Below, piece by piece: positions 26,491 through 43,500 of a DNA stretch of 64,000 nucleotides. The notes beneath the pieces were generated by a model, which saw only the letters and a list, made by a program, of their open reading frames with translations, was not told the DNA's origin and ran no database searches. The position numbers and the translations under genes are program-made. Origin of the DNA: Salticus scenicus. Lineage: Eukaryota > Arthropoda > Arachnida > Araneae > Salticidae. The stretch's first letter is position 1; each line of letters starts with the position of its first letter. The DNA is taken from positions 273,308,195-273,372,194 of the forward strand of contig OZ005656.1 in assembly GCA_963930645.1 (NCBI GenBank), written 5' to 3'.

Positions 26491-29400
26491 ATTTGATATC
26501 TAATGCATAAAACTTTTATTATTTTCAGAAGGGATATGAAGTATTTCATTTTATTTCATTATTCTATTCTTTTATTTAATAAATACCAGATATCTATTTC
26601 AAATTTAAAAAGAAATTTAATTTTAGTTTTTTATAATTTACACAGCAAATGAATTTTAAATGAATATTTTGTACTTTATATCCACATTCATTTTTCACTT
26701 CATTTGAAATCTAATACATAAAACTTTTATTATTTTCATAAACAAAATGTAGTATTTCATTTTATTTTATTATTCCAGTCATTTATTTATTGAATACCAG
26801 ATATCTGTTTCAAATTTTAATAATAATTTATTTTTATATTTTTGTAATTTATACAGCAAATTCTATTTATAAGAATATTTTTTACTTCATACCCGCATTT
26901 ACTTTTTACTTCATTTGAAACCTAATACATAAAACTTTTATTATTTTCATAAACAATATGTAGCATTTCATTTAATTTCATTATTCCATTCTTTTATTTT
27001 ATGAATACCAGATATTTATTTCAAATTTTAATAATAATTTATTTTTATATTTTTGTATTTTACACAGCAAATGCATGTTATATGAATAGTTTTTACTTTA
27101 TATCCACATTCACTTTTTATTTCATTTGAATTGTAATGCAGAAAACTTTTATTATTTTCAGAAGGGATATGTAGTATTTCATTTCATTTCATTATTCCTT
27201 TCATTTATTTAATAAATACCAGATATCTATTCAAATTAAAAAAAAAAAAATTAATTTTATATTTTTATAAATTACACAGAAAATGAATTTTAAATGAATA
27301 TTTTTTACTTTATATAAACATTCACTTTTTATTTCATTTGAAATCTAATGCATAAAACATTTATTATATTCATAATGGATATGTAATATTTCATTTTATT
27401 TCATTATTTCATTCATTTATTTAATGAGTACCAGTTATCTGTTTCAAATTTTAATAATAATTTATATTTATATTTTTGTAATTTATACAGCAAATGCTAT
27501 TTATAAGAATATTTTTTACTTCATACCCGCATTCACTTTTTACTTCATTTGAAACCTAATACATAAAACTTTTATTATTTTCATAAACAATATGTAGCAT
27601 TTCATTTAATTTCATTATTCCATTCTTTTATTTCATGAATACCAGATATATATTTCAAATTTTAATAATAATTTATTTTTATATTTTTATAATTTATACA
27701 GCAAATGCATTTTTTATGAATATTTTTTACTTTATATCCACATTCACTTTTTATTTCATTTGTATTCTAATGCATAAAACTTTTATTATTTTCATAAGGA
27801 ACACGTAGTATTTCATTTTATTTCATTATTCCATTCATTTATTTTATGAATGCCAGATATCTATTTCAAACTTTAATAATAATTTATTTTTATATTTTTG
27901 TAATTTATACAGGATATTTTTGTAATTTATACATTTTATAAGAATATTTTTTACTTCCTATCCACATTCACTTTTTACTTCATCTGAAATCTAATACATA
28001 AAACTTTTATTATTTTCATAAACAAATTGTAGCATTTCATTTTATTTCATAATTTCAGTCATTTATTTAATGAATTCAAGATATCTATTTCAAATTTTAA
28101 TAACAATTTATTTTTATATTTTTGTATTTTACACAGAAAATGCATTTTATATGAATATTTTATACTTTATATCCACATTCACTTTTTATTTCATTTGAAA
28201 TCTAATGCCTCAAACTGTTATTATTTTCATATGGGATATGTGGTATTTCATTTTATTTTATTATTCCATAATGTATTTTAAATGAATATTTTTTTACTTT
28301 ATATCCACATTCACTTTTTACTACATTTGAATCTAATACATAAAACTTTTATTATTTTCAAAAAAAAAAAAAAAAAAAAAAAAATGTAGTATTTCATTTT
28401 ATTTCATTATTCCAGTCATTTATTTAATGGATTCCAGATATCCATTTCAAATTTTAATAATAATTTATTTTTATATATTTGTAATTTACACAGCAAATGC
28501 AATTTATATGAATATCTTTACTTTATATCCACATTAACTTTTTATTTCATTTGAAATCTAATGCATAAAACTTTTATTATTTTCATAAGTGTTACGTAGT
28601 ATTTTATTTTATTACATTATTCCATTCATTTATTTAATAAATACCAGATATCTATTTCAAATTTTAATAACATTTTATTTTTATATTTTTGTATTTTACA
28701 CACAAAATGCATTTTATATGAATATTTTTTACTTTATATCCACATTCACTTTTTATTTCATTTGAAATCTAAAGCATAAAACTTTTATTATTTTCATAAG
28801 GGATACGTAGTATTTCATTTTATTTCATTATTCCATTCATTTATTTCATGAATACCAGATATCTATTTCAAATTTTAATAATAATTTATTTTTATATTTT
28901 TGTATTTTACACAGCAAATGCATTTTATATGAATATTTTTTACTTTATATCCACATTCACTTTTTATCTCATTTGAAATCTAAAGCATAAAACTTTTATT
29001 ATTTTCATAAGGGATACGTAGTATTTCATTTTATTTCATTATTCCATTCATTTATTTCATGAATACCAGATATCTATTTCAAATTTTAATAATAATTTAT
29101 TTTTATATTTTTGTTTTTTACACAGCAAATGCATTTTATATGAATATTTTTTACTTTATATCCACATTCACTTTTTATTTCATTTGAAATCTAATGCATC
29201 AAACTTTTATTATTTTCATATGGGATATGTGGTATTTCTTTTATCTCATTATTCCATTCATTTATTTCATGAATACCAGATATCTATTTCAAATTTAAAA
29301 AATATTTTTTTTATACTTTTATAAATTACACAGCAAATGAATTTTCAATGAATATATTTTTACTGTATATCCACATTCACTTTTTACTTCATTTGAATCT

Positions 29401-32400
29401 AATACATAAAACTTTTATTATTATCATAAACAATATGTAGCATTTCATTTTATTTCATTATTCCATTCATTTAGATAATGAATACCAGATATCTATTTCA
29501 AATTTTAATAATTAATAATTATTATATTTTTGTAATTTACACTGCAAATGAATTTAGTTAATGAATACCAGATATCTATTTCAAATTTTAATAATTAATA
29601 ATTTTTATATTTTTGTAATTTACACAGCAAATGCATTATATAAATATATTTTTTACTTTATATCCACATTCACTTTTTATTTCATTTGAAATCGAATGCA
29701 TAAAACTTTTATTATTTTCATAAGGGATATGTAGTATTTCATTTTATTTCATTATTCCATTCATTTATTTCATGAATACCAGATATCTATTTCAAATTTT
29801 AAGAATAATTTATTTATATATTTTTGTATTTTACACAGCAAATGCATGTTATATGAATATTTTTTACTTTATATCCACATTCACTTTTTATTTCATTTGA
29901 AATCTAATGCAGAAAACTTTTATTATTTTCATAAGGGATACGTAGTATTTAATTATATTTCATTATTCCATTCCTTTATTTCATGAATACCAGATATCTA
30001 TTTCAAATTTTAATAACAATTTATTTTTATATTTTTGTATTTTTCACAGCAAATGCATCTATATGAATTTTTTTACGTTATATCCACTTTCACTTTTTAT
30101 TTCATTTGATATCTAATGCATAAAACTTTTATTATTTTCAGAAGGGATATGTAGTATTTTATTTCATTTCATTATTCCTTTCATTTATTTAATGAATACC
30201 AGATATCTATTTCAAATTTATAAAATATTTCATTTTTATTTTTTTATAATTTACACAGCAAATGAATTTTAAATGAATATTTTATACTTTATATCCACAT
30301 TCACTTTTTATTTCATTTGAAATCTAATGCATAAAACATTTATTATATTCATAATGAATATGTAGTATTTCATTTTATTTCATTATTTCATTCATTTATT
30401 TAATGAATTCCAGATATCTATTTCAAATTTTAATAATAATTTATTTTTATATATTTGTAATTTACACAGCAAATGCAATTTATATAAATATCTTTACTTT
30501 ATATCTACATTCACTTGTTATTTCATTTGAAATCTAATGCATAAAACTTTTATTATTTTCATAAGGGATACGTAGTATTTTATTTTATTTCATTATTCCA
30601 TTCATTTATTTAATAAATACCAGATATCTATTGCAAATTTTAATAACAATTTATTTTTGTATTTTTGTATTTTACACACAAAATGCATTTTATATGAATA
30701 TTTTTTACTTTATTTCCACATTCACTTTTTATTTCATTTAAAATCTAAAGCATAAAACTTTTATTATTTTCATAAGGGATACGTAGTATTTCATTTTATT
30801 TCATTATTCCAGTCATTTATTTCATGAATACCAGATATCTATTTCAAATTTTAATAATAATTTATTTTTATATTTTTGTATTTTACACAGCAAATGCATT
30901 TTATAAGAATATTTTTTACTTCATATCCACATTCACTTTTTACTTCATTTGAAATCTAATACATAAAACTTTTATTATTTTCATAAACAATATGTAGCAT
31001 TTCATTTTATTTCATTATTCCAGTCACTTATTTAATGAATACCAGATATCTGTTTCAAATTTTAATAATAATTTTTTTTTTTTTTTTTTTTTTTTTTTTG
31101 TAATTTATACAGCAAATGCATTTTATAAGAATATTTTTTACTTCATATCCACATTCACTTTTTACTTCATTTGAAATCTAATAAATAAAACTTTTAATAT
31201 TTTCATAAACAATATGTAGCATTTCATTTTATTTCATTATTCCATTGATTTAGTTAATGAATACCAGATATCTATTTCAAATTTTAATAATTAATAATTT
31301 TTATATTTTTGTAATTTACACAGCAAATGCATTTAGTTAATGAATACCAGATATCTATTTTAAATTTTAATAATTAATAATTTTTATATTTTTGTAATTT
31401 ACACAGCAGATGCATTATATAAAAATATTTTTTCTTTATATCCTTATTAACTTTTTATTTCATTTGAATTGGAATGCATAAAACTTTTATTATTTTCATA
31501 AGAGATATGTAGTATTTCATTTTATTTCATTATTCCATTCATTTATTTCATGAATACCAGATATCTATTTCAAATTTTAATAATAATTTATTTATATAGT
31601 TTTGTATTTTACACAGCAAATGCATCTTATATGAATACTTTTTAATTTATATCCACATTCACTTTTTATTTCATTTGAAATCTAATGCAGAAAACTTTTA
31701 TTATTTTCATAAGGGATACGTAGTATTTCATTTTATTTCATTATTCCATTCATTTATTTCATGAATACCAGATATCTATTTCAAATTTTAATAATAATTT
31801 ATTTTTATATTTTTGTTTTATACACAGCAAATGCATTTTATATGAATATTTTTTACTTTATATCCACATTCACATTTTATTTCATTTGAAATCTAATGCA
31901 TCAAACTCTTATTATTTTCATATGGGATATGTGGTATTTCATTTTATTTTATTATTCCATTCATTTATTTAATGAATTCCAGATATCTATTTCAAATTTT
32001 AATAACATTTTATTTTTATATTTTTGTATTTTACACACAAAATGCATTTTATATGAATATTTTTTCTTTATATCCTTATTAACTTTTTATTTCATTTGAA
32101 TTGGAATGCATAAAACTTTTATTATTTTCATAAGAGATATGTAGTATTTCATTTTATTTCATTATTCCATTCATTTATTTCATGAATACCAGATATCTAT
32201 TTCAAATTTTAATAATAATTTATTTATATAGTTTTGTATTTTACACAGCAAATGCATCTTATATGAATACTTTTTAATTTATATCCACATTCACTTTTTA
32301 TTTCATTTGAAATCTAATGCAGAAAACTTTTATTATTTTCATAAGGGATACGTAGTATTTATTTTATTTCATTATTCCATTCATTTATTTCATGAATACC

Positions 32401-35400
32401 AGATATCTATTTCAAATTTTAATAACAATTTATTTTTATATTTTTGTATTTTACACAGCAAATGCATTTATATGAGTTTTTTTACGTTATATCCACTTTC
32501 ACTTTTTATTTCATTTGATATCTAATGCATAAAACTTTTATTATTTTCAGAAGGAATATGTAGTATTTCATTTTATTTCATTATTCTATTCATTTATTTA
32601 ATAAATACCAGATATCTATTTCAAATTTAAAAATAAAATTAATTTTATATTTTTATAATTTACACAGCAAATGAATTTTAAAGGAATATTTTTTACTTTA
32701 TATCCACATTCCTTTTTCACTTCATTTGAAATCTAATACATAAAACTTTTATTATTTTCATAAACAAAATGTAGTATTTCATTTTATTTTATTATTCCAG
32801 TCATTTATTTATTAAATACCAGATATCTGTTTCAAATTTTAATAATAATTTATTTTTATATTTTTGTAATTTATACAGCAAATGCTATTTATAAGAATAT
32901 TTTTTACTTCATACCCGCATTCACTTTTTACTTCATTTGAAACCTAATACATAAAACTTTTATTATTTTCATAAACAATATGTAGCATTTCATTTAATTT
33001 CATTATTCCATTCTTTTATTTCATGAATACCAGATATCTATTTCAAATTTTAATAATAATTTATTTATATATTTTTGTATTTTACACAGCAAATGCATTT
33101 TATAAGAATATTTTTTACTTCATATGAATACTTTTAACTGTATATCCACATTCACTTTTTATTTCATTTGTATTGCAATGCAGAAAACTTTTATTATTTT
33201 CATAAACAAAATGTAGTATTTCATTTTATTTTATTATTCCAGTCATTTATTTATTAAATACCAGATATCTGTTTCAAATTTTAATAATAATTTATTTTTA
33301 TATTTTTATAATTTACACAGCAAATGCATTTTTTATGAATATTTTTTACTTTATATCCACATTCACTTTTTATTTCATTTGTATTCTAATGCATAAAACT
33401 TTTATTATTTTCATAAGGAATACGTAGTATTTCATTTTATTTCATTATTCCATTCATTTATTTTATGAATACCAGATATCTATTTCAAAAATTAATAATA
33501 ATTTATTTTTATATTTTTGTATTTTACACACAAAATGCATTTTATATGAATATTTTTTACTTTATATCCACATTCACTTTTTACTTCATATGAAATCTAA
33601 TACATAAAACTTTTATTATTTTCATAAACAAATTGTAGCATTTCATTTTATTTCATAATTCCAGTCATTTATTTAATGAATTCCAGATATCTATTTCAAA
33701 TTTTAATAATAACTTATTTTTATATATTTGTAATTTACACAACAAATGCAATTTATATGAATATCTTTACTTTATATCCACATTCGCTTTCTATTTCATT
33801 TGAAATCTAATGCATAAAACTTTTATTATTTTCATAAGGGTTACGTAGTATTTTATTTTATTTCATTATTCCATTCATTTATTTAATAAATACCAGATAT
33901 CTATTTCAAATTTTAATAACATTTTATTTTTATATTTTTGTATTTTACACACAAAATGCATTTTATATGAATATTTTTTACTTTATATCCACATTCACTT
34001 TTTATTTCATTTGAAATCTAAAGCATAAAACTTTTATTATTTTCATAAGGGATACGTAGTATTTCATTTTATTTCATTATTCCATTCATTTATTTCATGA
34101 ATACCAGATATCTATTTCAAATTTTAATAATAATTTATTTTTATATTTTTGTTTTATACACAGCAAATGCATTTTATATGAATATTTTTTACTTTATATC
34201 CACATTCACATTTTATTTCATTTGAAATCTAATGCATCAAACTCTTATTATTTTCATATGGGATATGTGGTATTTCATTTTATTTTATTATTCCATTCAT
34301 TTATTTCATGAATACCAGATATCTATTTCAAATTTAAAAAATATTTTTTTTATACTTTTATAAGTTACACAGCAAATGAATTTTAAATGAATATATTTTT
34401 ACTGTATATCCACATTCACTTTTTACTTCATTTGAAATCTAATTCGTAAAACTTTTATTATTATCATAAACAATATGTAGCATTTCATTTTATTTCATTT
34501 TTCCAGTCTTTTATTTAATGAATACCTGATATATAATTCGAATTACTACTAATCTACTTTTATATTTTTGTAATTTATACAGCAATTGCATTTTATAAGA
34601 ATATTTTTTACTTCATATCCACATTCACTTTTTACTTCATTTGAAATCTAATAAATAAAACTTTTATTATTTTCATAAACAATATGTAACATTTTATTTT
34701 ATTTCATTATTCCAGTCATTTATTTAATGAATACCAGATATCTATTTCAAATTTTAATAATAATTTATCTTTATATTTTTGTAATTTATACAGCAAATTC
34801 ATTTTATAAGAATATTTTTTACTTGATATCCACATTCACTTTTTACTTCATTTGAAATCTAATAAATAAAACTTTTAATATTTTCATAAACAATATGTAG
34901 CATTTCATTTTATTTCATTATTCCATTCTTTTATTTTATGAATACCAGATATCAGTTTCAAATTTTAATAATAATTTATTTTTATATTTTTGTAATTTAT
35001 ACAGTAAATGCATTTTACAAAAATATTTTTTACTTCATATCCACATTAACTTTTTATTTCATTTGAAATCTAATGCATTTTTTATTATTTTCATAAGGAA
35101 TACGTAGTATTTCATTTTATTTCATTATTCCATTCATTTATTTTATGAATACCAGATATCTATTTCAAACTTTAATAATAATTTATTTTTATATTTTTGT
35201 ATTTTACGCAGCAAATGCATTTTATATTAATATTTTTTATTTTATATCCACATTCACTTTTTATTTCATTTGAAATCTAATGCTAAAAACTTTTATTATT
35301 TTCATAAGTTATATGTAGTATTTCATTTTATTTCATTATTCCTTTCATTTATTTAATGAATACCAGATATCTATTTAAAATTTATAAAATATTTTATTTT

Positions 35401-37593
35401 TATATTTTTATAATTTACACAGCAAATGAATTTTAAATGAATATTTTATACTTTATATCCACATTCACTTTTTATTTCATTTGAAATCTAATGCATAAAA
35501 CATTTATTATTATCATAAACAATATGTAGCATTTCATTTTATTTCATTTTTCCAGTCTTTTATTTAATGAATACCAGATATGTATTTCAAATTTTAATAA
35601 TAAATTATTTTTAAATTTTTGTAATTTATACAACAAATGCATTTTATAAGAATATTTTTTACTTCATATCCACATTCACTTTTTACTTCATTTGAAATCT
35701 AATAAATAAAACTTTTAATATTTTCATAAACAATATGTAGCATTTCATTTTATTTCATTATTCCATTCATTTAGTTAATGAATACACGATATCTATTTCA
35801 AATTTTAATAATTAATAATTTTTATATATTTCTAATTTACACTCCAAATGCATTTAGTTAACGAATACCAGATACCTATTTCAAAATTTAATAATTAATA
35901 ATTTTTATATGTTTGTAATTTGCACGCAAAATTATAAAAATATTTTTTACGTTATATCCACTTTCACTTTTTATTTCATTTGAAATCTAATGCATAAAAC
36001 TTTTATTATTTTCATAAGGGATACGTAGTATTTTATTTTATTTCATTATTCCATTCATTTATTTCATGAATACCAGATATCTATTTCAAATTTTAATAAC
36101 AATTTATTTTTGTATGTTTGTATTTTACACACAAAATGCATTTATATGAATATTTTTTACTTTATATCCACATTCACTTTTTATTTCATTTGAAATCTAA
36201 AGCATAAAACTTTTATTATTTTCATAAGGGTTACGTAGTATTTCATTTTATTTCATTATTCCATTCATTTATTTCATGAATACCAGATATCTATTTCAAA
36301 TTTTAATAATAATTTATTTTTATATTTTTGTTTTTTACACAGCAAATGCATTTTATATGAATATTTTAAACTTTATATCCACATTCACTTTTTATTTCAT
36401 TTGAAATCTAATGCCTCAAACTCTTATTATTTTCATATGGGATATGTGGTATTTCATTTTATTTTATTATTCCATAATGTATTTTAAATGAATATTTTTT
36501 TACTTTATATCCACATTCACTTTTTACTTCATTTGAATCTAATACATAAAACTTTTATTATTTTCAAAAAAAAAAAAAAAAAAATGTAGTATTTCATTTT
36601 ATTTCATTATTCCAGTCATTTATTTAATGGATTCCAGATATCCATTTCAAATTTTAATAATAATTTATTTTTATATATTTGTAATTTACACAGCAAATGC
36701 AATTTATATGAATATCTTTACTTTATATCCACATTAACTTTTTATTTCATTTGAAATCTAATGCATTAAACTTTTATTATTTTCATAAGTGTTACGTAGT
36801 ATTTTATTTTATTTCATTATTCCAGTCATTTATTTCATGAATACCAGATATCTATTTCAAATTTTAATAATAATTTATTTTTATATTTTTGTATTTTACA
36901 CAGCAAATGCATTTTATAAGAATATTTTTTACTTCATATCCACATTCACTTTTTATTTCATTTGAAATCTAATACATAAAACTTTTATTATTTTCATAAA
37001 CAATATGTAGCATTTCATTTTATTTCATTATTCCAGTCACTTATTTAATGAAAACCAGATATCTGTTTCAAATTTTAATAATATTTTTTTTTTTATATTT
37101 TTGTAATTTATACAGCAAATGCATTTTATAAGAATATTTTTTACTTCATATCCACATTCACTTTTTACTTCATTTGAAATCTAATAAATAAAACTTTTAA
37201 TATTTTCATAAAGAATATGTAGCATTTCATTTTATTTCATTATTCCATTGATTTAGTTAATGAATTCCAGATATCTATTTCAAATTTTAATAATTAATAA
37301 TTTTTATATTTTTGTAATTTACACAGCAGATGCATTATATAAAAATATTTTTTCTTTATATCCTTATTCACTTTTTACTTCATTTGAATCTAATACAAAA
37401 AACTTTTATTATTTTCAAAAAAAAAAAAATGTAGTATTTCATTTTATTTTATTATTCCAGTCATTTATTTAATGAATACCAGATATCTATTTCAAATTTT
37501 AATAATAATTTATTTTTATATTTTTGTAATTTACACAGCAAATGCATTTTTTATGAATATTTTTTACTTTATATCCACATTCACTTTTATTTC
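26491..37593. repeat. 11.1-kb tandem duplication, first copy
   Basis: The sequence from ATTTGATATC at 26491 to 37593 repeats immediately as 37594-48694, at an offset of 11101-11103 bp throughout. Its left part, and the preceding 26200-26490, is colinear with copy 1 from about 1.57 kb onward (offset near 24624). It also contains the 13864-type monomer, about 400 bp of added units near 31.7-32.1 kb, and extra monomers at 34.7-35.7 kb. The two copies differ at only a few bases (for example 29515 and 35226) and in homopolymer length, so the duplication is recent or kept homogeneous. Confidence 0.92.
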
Positions 37594-37599
37594 ATTTGA
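37590..37599. repeat. Crossover junction of the 11.1-kb duplication
   Basis: TTTCATTTGA at the junction is shared by both parents. The left side (TCACTTTTATTTCATTTGA) is the form seen near 19995 and 48694; the right side (ATTTGATATCTAATG) is the form at 26491. The chimeric monomer occurs only here. It records an unequal exchange in which differently placed monomers paired in register. Confidence 0.85.
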
Positions 37600-40500
37600 T
37601 ATCTAATGCATAAAACTTTTATTATTTTCAGAAGGGATATGAAGTATTTCATTTTATTTCATTATTCTATTCTTTTATTTAATAAATACCAGATATCTAT
37701 TTCAAATTTAAAAAGAAATTTAATTTTAGTTTTTTATAATTTACACAGCAAATGAATTTTAAATGAATATTTTGTACTTTATATCCACATTCATTTTTCA
37801 CTTCATTTGAAATCTAATACATAAAACTTTTATTATTTTCATAAACAAAATGTAGTATTTCATTTTATTTTATTATTCCAGTCATTTATTTATTGAATAC
37901 CAGATATCTGTTTCAAATTTTAATAATAATTTATTTTTATATTTTTGTAATTTATACAGCAAATTCTATTTATAAGAATATTTTTTACTTCATACCCGCA
38001 TTTACTTTTTACTTCATTTGAAACCTAATACATAAAACTTTTATTATTTTCATAAACAATATGTAGCATTTCATTTAATTTCATTATTCCATTCTTTTAT
38101 TTTATGAATACCAGATATTTATTTCAAATTTTAATAATAATTTATTTTTATATTTTTGTATTTTACACAGCAAATGCATGTTATATGAATAGTTTTTACT
38201 TTATATCCACATTCACTTTTTATTTCATTTGAATTGTAATGCAGAAAACTTTTATTATTTTCAGAAGGGATATGTAGTATTTCATTTCATTTCATTATTC
38301 CTTTCATTTATTTAATAAATACCAGATATCTATTCAAATTAAAAAAAAAAAATTAATTTTATATTTTTATAAATTACACAGAAAATGAATTTTAAATGAA
38401 TATTTTTTACTTTATATAAACATTCACTTTTTATTTCATTTGAAATCTAATGCATAAAACATTTATTATATTCATAATGGATATGTAATATTTCATTTTA
38501 TTTCATTATTTCATTCATTTATTTAATGAGTACCAGTTATCTGTTTCAAATTTTAATAATAATTTATATTTATATTTTTGTAATTTATACAGCAAATGCT
38601 ATTTATAAGAATATTTTTTACTTCATACCCGCATTCACTTTTTACTTCATTTGAAACCTAATACATAAAACTTTTATTATTTTCATAAACAATATGTAGC
38701 ATTTCATTTAATTTCATTATTCCATTCTTTTATTTCATGAATACCAGATATATATTTCAAATTTTAATAATAATTTATTTTTATATTTTTATAATTTATA
38801 CAGCAAATGCATTTTTTATGAATATTTTTTACTTTATATCCACATTCACTTTTTATTTCATTTGTATTCTAATGCATAAAACTTTTATTATTTTCATAAG
38901 GAACACGTAGTATTTCATTTTATTTCATTATTCCATTCATTTATTTTATGAATGCCAGATATCTATTTCAAACTTTAATAATAATTTATTTTTATATTTT
39001 TGTAATTTATACAGGATATTTTTGTAATTTATACATTTTATAAGAATATTTTTAACTTCCTATCCACATTCACTTTTTACTTCATCTGAAATCTAATACA
39101 TAAAACTTTTATTATTTTCATAAACAAATTGTAGCATTTCATTTTATTTCATAATTTCAGTCATTTATTTAATGAATTCAAGATATCTATTTCAAATTTT
39201 AATAACAATTTATTTTTATATTTTTGTATTTTACACAGAAAATGCATTTTATATGAATATTTTATACTTTATATCCACATTCACTTTTTATTTCATTTGA
39301 AATCTAATGCCTCAAACTGTTATTATTTTCATATGGGATATGTGGTATTTCATTTTATTTTATTATTCCATAATGTATTTTAAATGAATATTTTTTTACT
39401 TTATATCCACATTCACTTTTTACTACATTTGAATCTAATACATAAAACTTTTATTATTTTCAAAAAAAAAAAAAAAAAAAAAAAATGTAGTATTTCATTT
39501 TATTTCATTATTCCAGTCATTTATTTAATGGATTCCAGATATCCATTTCAAATTTTAATAATAATTTATTTTTATATATTTGTAATTTACACAGCAAATG
39601 CAATTTATATGAATATCTTTACTTTATATCCACATTAACTTTTTATTTCATTTGAAATCTAATGCATAAAACTTTTATTATTTTCATAAGTGTTACGTAG
39701 TATTTTATTTTATTACATTATTCCATTCATTTATTTAATAAATACCAGATATCTATTTCAAATTTTAATAACATTTTATTTTTATATTTTTGTATTTTAC
39801 ACACAAAATGCATTTTATATGAATATTTTTTACTTTATATCCACATTCACTTTTTATTTCATTTGAAATCTAAAGCATAAAACTTTTATTATTTTCATAA
39901 GGGATACGTAGTATTTCATTTTATTTCATTATTCCATTCATTTATTTCATGAATACCAGATATCTATTTCAAATTTTAATAATAATTTATTTTTATATTT
40001 TTGTATTTTACACAGCAAATGCATTTTATATGAATATTTTTTACTTTATATCCACATTCACTTTTTATCTCATTTGAAATCTAAAGCATAAAACTTTTAT
40101 TATTTTCATAAGGGATACGTAGTATTTCATTTTATTTCATTATTCCATTCATTTATTTCATGAATACCAGATATCTATTTCAAATTTTAATAATAATTTA
40201 TTTTTATATTTTTGTTTTTTACACAGCAAATGCATTTTATATGAATATTTTTTACTTTATATCCACATTCACTTTTTATTTCATTTGAAATCTAATGCAT
40301 CAAACTTTTATTATTTTCATATGGGATATGTGGTATTTCTTTTATCTCATTATTCCATTCATTTATTTCATGAATACCAGATATCTATTTCAAATTTAAA
40401 AAATATTTTTTTTATACTTTTATAAATTACACAGCAAATGAATTTTCAATGAATATATTTTTACTGTATATCCACATTCACTTTTTACTTCATTTGAATC

Positions 40501-43500
40501 TAATACATAAAACTTTTATTATTATCATAAACAATATGTAGCATTTCATTTTATTTCATTATTCCATTCATTTAGATAATGAATACCAGATATCTATTTC
40601 AAATTTTAATAATTACTAATTATTATATTTTTGTAATTTACACTGCAAATGAATTTAGTTAATGAATACCAGATATCTATTTCAAATTTTAATAATTAAT
40701 AATTTTTATATTTTTGTAATTTACACAGCAAATGCATTATATAAATATATTTTTTACTTTATATCCACATTCACTTTTTATTTCATTTGAAATCGAATGC
40801 ATAAAACTTTTATTATTTTCATAAGGGATATGTAGTATTTCATTTTATTTCATTATTCCATTCATTTATTTCATGAATACCAGATATCTATTTCAAATTT
40901 TAAGAATAATTTATTTATATATTTTTGTATTTTACACAGCAAATGCATGTTATATGAATATTTTTTACTTTATATCCACATTCACTTTTTATTTCATTTG
41001 AAATCTAATGCAGAAAACTTTTATTATTTTCATAAGGGATACGTAGTATTTAATTATATTTCATTATTCCATTCCTTTATTTCATGAATACCAGATATCT
41101 ATTTCAAATTTTAATAACAATTTATTTTTATATTTTTGTATTTTTCACAGCAAATGCATCTATATGAATTTTTTTACGTTATATCCACTTTCACTTTTTA
41201 TTTCATTTGATATCTAATGCATAAAACTTTTATTATTTTCAGAAGGGATATGTAGTATTTTATTTCATTTCATTATTCCTTTCATTTATTTAATGAATAC
41301 CAGATATCTATTTCAAATTTATAAAATATTTCATTTTTATTTTTTTATAATTTACACAGCAAATGAATTTTAAATGAATATTTTATACTTTATATCCACA
41401 TTCACTTTTTATTTCATTTGAAATCTAATGCATAAAACATTTATTATATTCATAATGAATATGTAGTATTTCATTTTATTTCATTATTTCATTCATTTAT
41501 TTAATGAATTCCAGATATCTATTTCAAATTTTAATAATAATTTATTTTTATATATTTGTAATTTACACAGCAAATGCAATTTATATAAATATCTTTACTT
41601 TATATCTACATTCACTTGTTATTTCATTTGAAATCTAATGCATAAAACTTTTATTATTTTCATAAGGGATACGTAGTATTTTATTTTATTTCATTATTCC
41701 ATTCATTTATTTAATAAATACCAGATATCTATTGCAAATTTTAATAACAATTTATTTTTGTATTTTTGTATTTTACACACAAAATGCATTTTATATGAAT
41801 ATTTTTTACTTTATTTCCACATTCACTTTTTATTTCATTTAAAATCTAAAGCATAAAACTTTTATTATTTTCATAAGGGATACGTAGTATTTCATTTTAT
41901 TTCATTATTCCAGTCATTTATTTCATGAATACCAGATATCTATTTCAAATTTTAATAATAATTTATTTTTATATTTTTGTATTTTACACAGCAAATGCAT
42001 TTTATAAGAATATTTTTTACTTCATATCCACATTCACTTTTTACTTCATTTGAAATCTAATACATAAAACTTTTATTATTTTCATAAACAATATGTAGCA
42101 TTTCATTTTATTTCATTATTCCAGTCACTTATTTAATGAATACCAGATATCTGTTTCAAATTTTAATAATAATTTTTTTTTTTTTTTTTTTTTTTTTTTT
42201 GTAATTTATACAGCAAATGCATTTTATAAGAATATTTTTTACTTCATATCCACATTCACTTTTTACTTCATTTGAAATCTAATAAATAAAACTTTTAATA
42301 TTTTCATAAACAATATGTAGCATTTCATTTTATTTCATTATTCCATTGATTTAGTTAATGAATACCAGATATCTATTTCAAATTTTAATAATTAATAATT
42401 TTTATATTTTTGTAATTTACACAGCAAATGCATTTAGTTAATGAATACCAGATATCTATTTTAAATTTTAATAATTAATAATTTTTATATTTTTGTAATT
42501 TACACAGCAGATGCATTATATAAAAATATTTTTTCTTTATATCCTTATTAACTTTTTATTTCATTTGAATTGGAATGCATAAAACTTTTATTATTTTCAT
42601 AAGAGATATGTAGTATTTCATTTTATTTCATTATTCCATTCATTTATTTCATGAATACCAGATATCTATTTCAAATTTTAATAATAATTTATTTATATAG
42701 TTTTGTATTTTACACAGCAAATGCATCTTATATGAATACTTTTTAATTTATATCCACATTCACTTTTTATTTCATTTGAAATCTAATGCAGAAAACTTTT
42801 ATTATTTTCATAAGGGATACGTAGTATTTCATTTTATTTCATTATTCCATTCATTTATTTCATGAATACCAGATATCTATTTCAAATTTTAATAATAATT
42901 TATTTTTATATTTTTGTTTTATACACAGCAAATGCATTTTATATGAATATTTTTTACTTTATATCCACATTCACATTTTATTTCATTTGAAATCTAATGC
43001 ATCAAACTCTTATTATTTTCATATGGGATATGTGGTATTTCATTTTATTTTATTATTCCATTCATTTATTTAATGAATTCCAGATATCTATTTCAAATTT
43101 TAATAACATTTTATTTTTATATTTTTGTATTTTACACACAAAATGCATTTTATATGAATATTTTTTCTTTATATCCTTATTAACTTTTTATTTCATTTGA
43201 ATTGGAATGCATAAAACTTTTATTATTTTCATAAGAGATATGTAGTATTTCATTTTATTTCATTATTCCATTCATTTATTTCATGAATACCAGATATCTA
43301 TTTCAAATTTTAATAATAATTTATTTATATAGTTTTGTATTTTACACAGCAAATGCATCTTATATGAATACTTTTTAATTTATATCCACATTCACTTTTT
43401 ATTTCATTTGAAATCTAATGCAGAAAACTTTTATTATTTTCATAAGGGATACGTAGTATTTATTTTATTTCATTATTCCATTCATTTATTTCATGAATAC

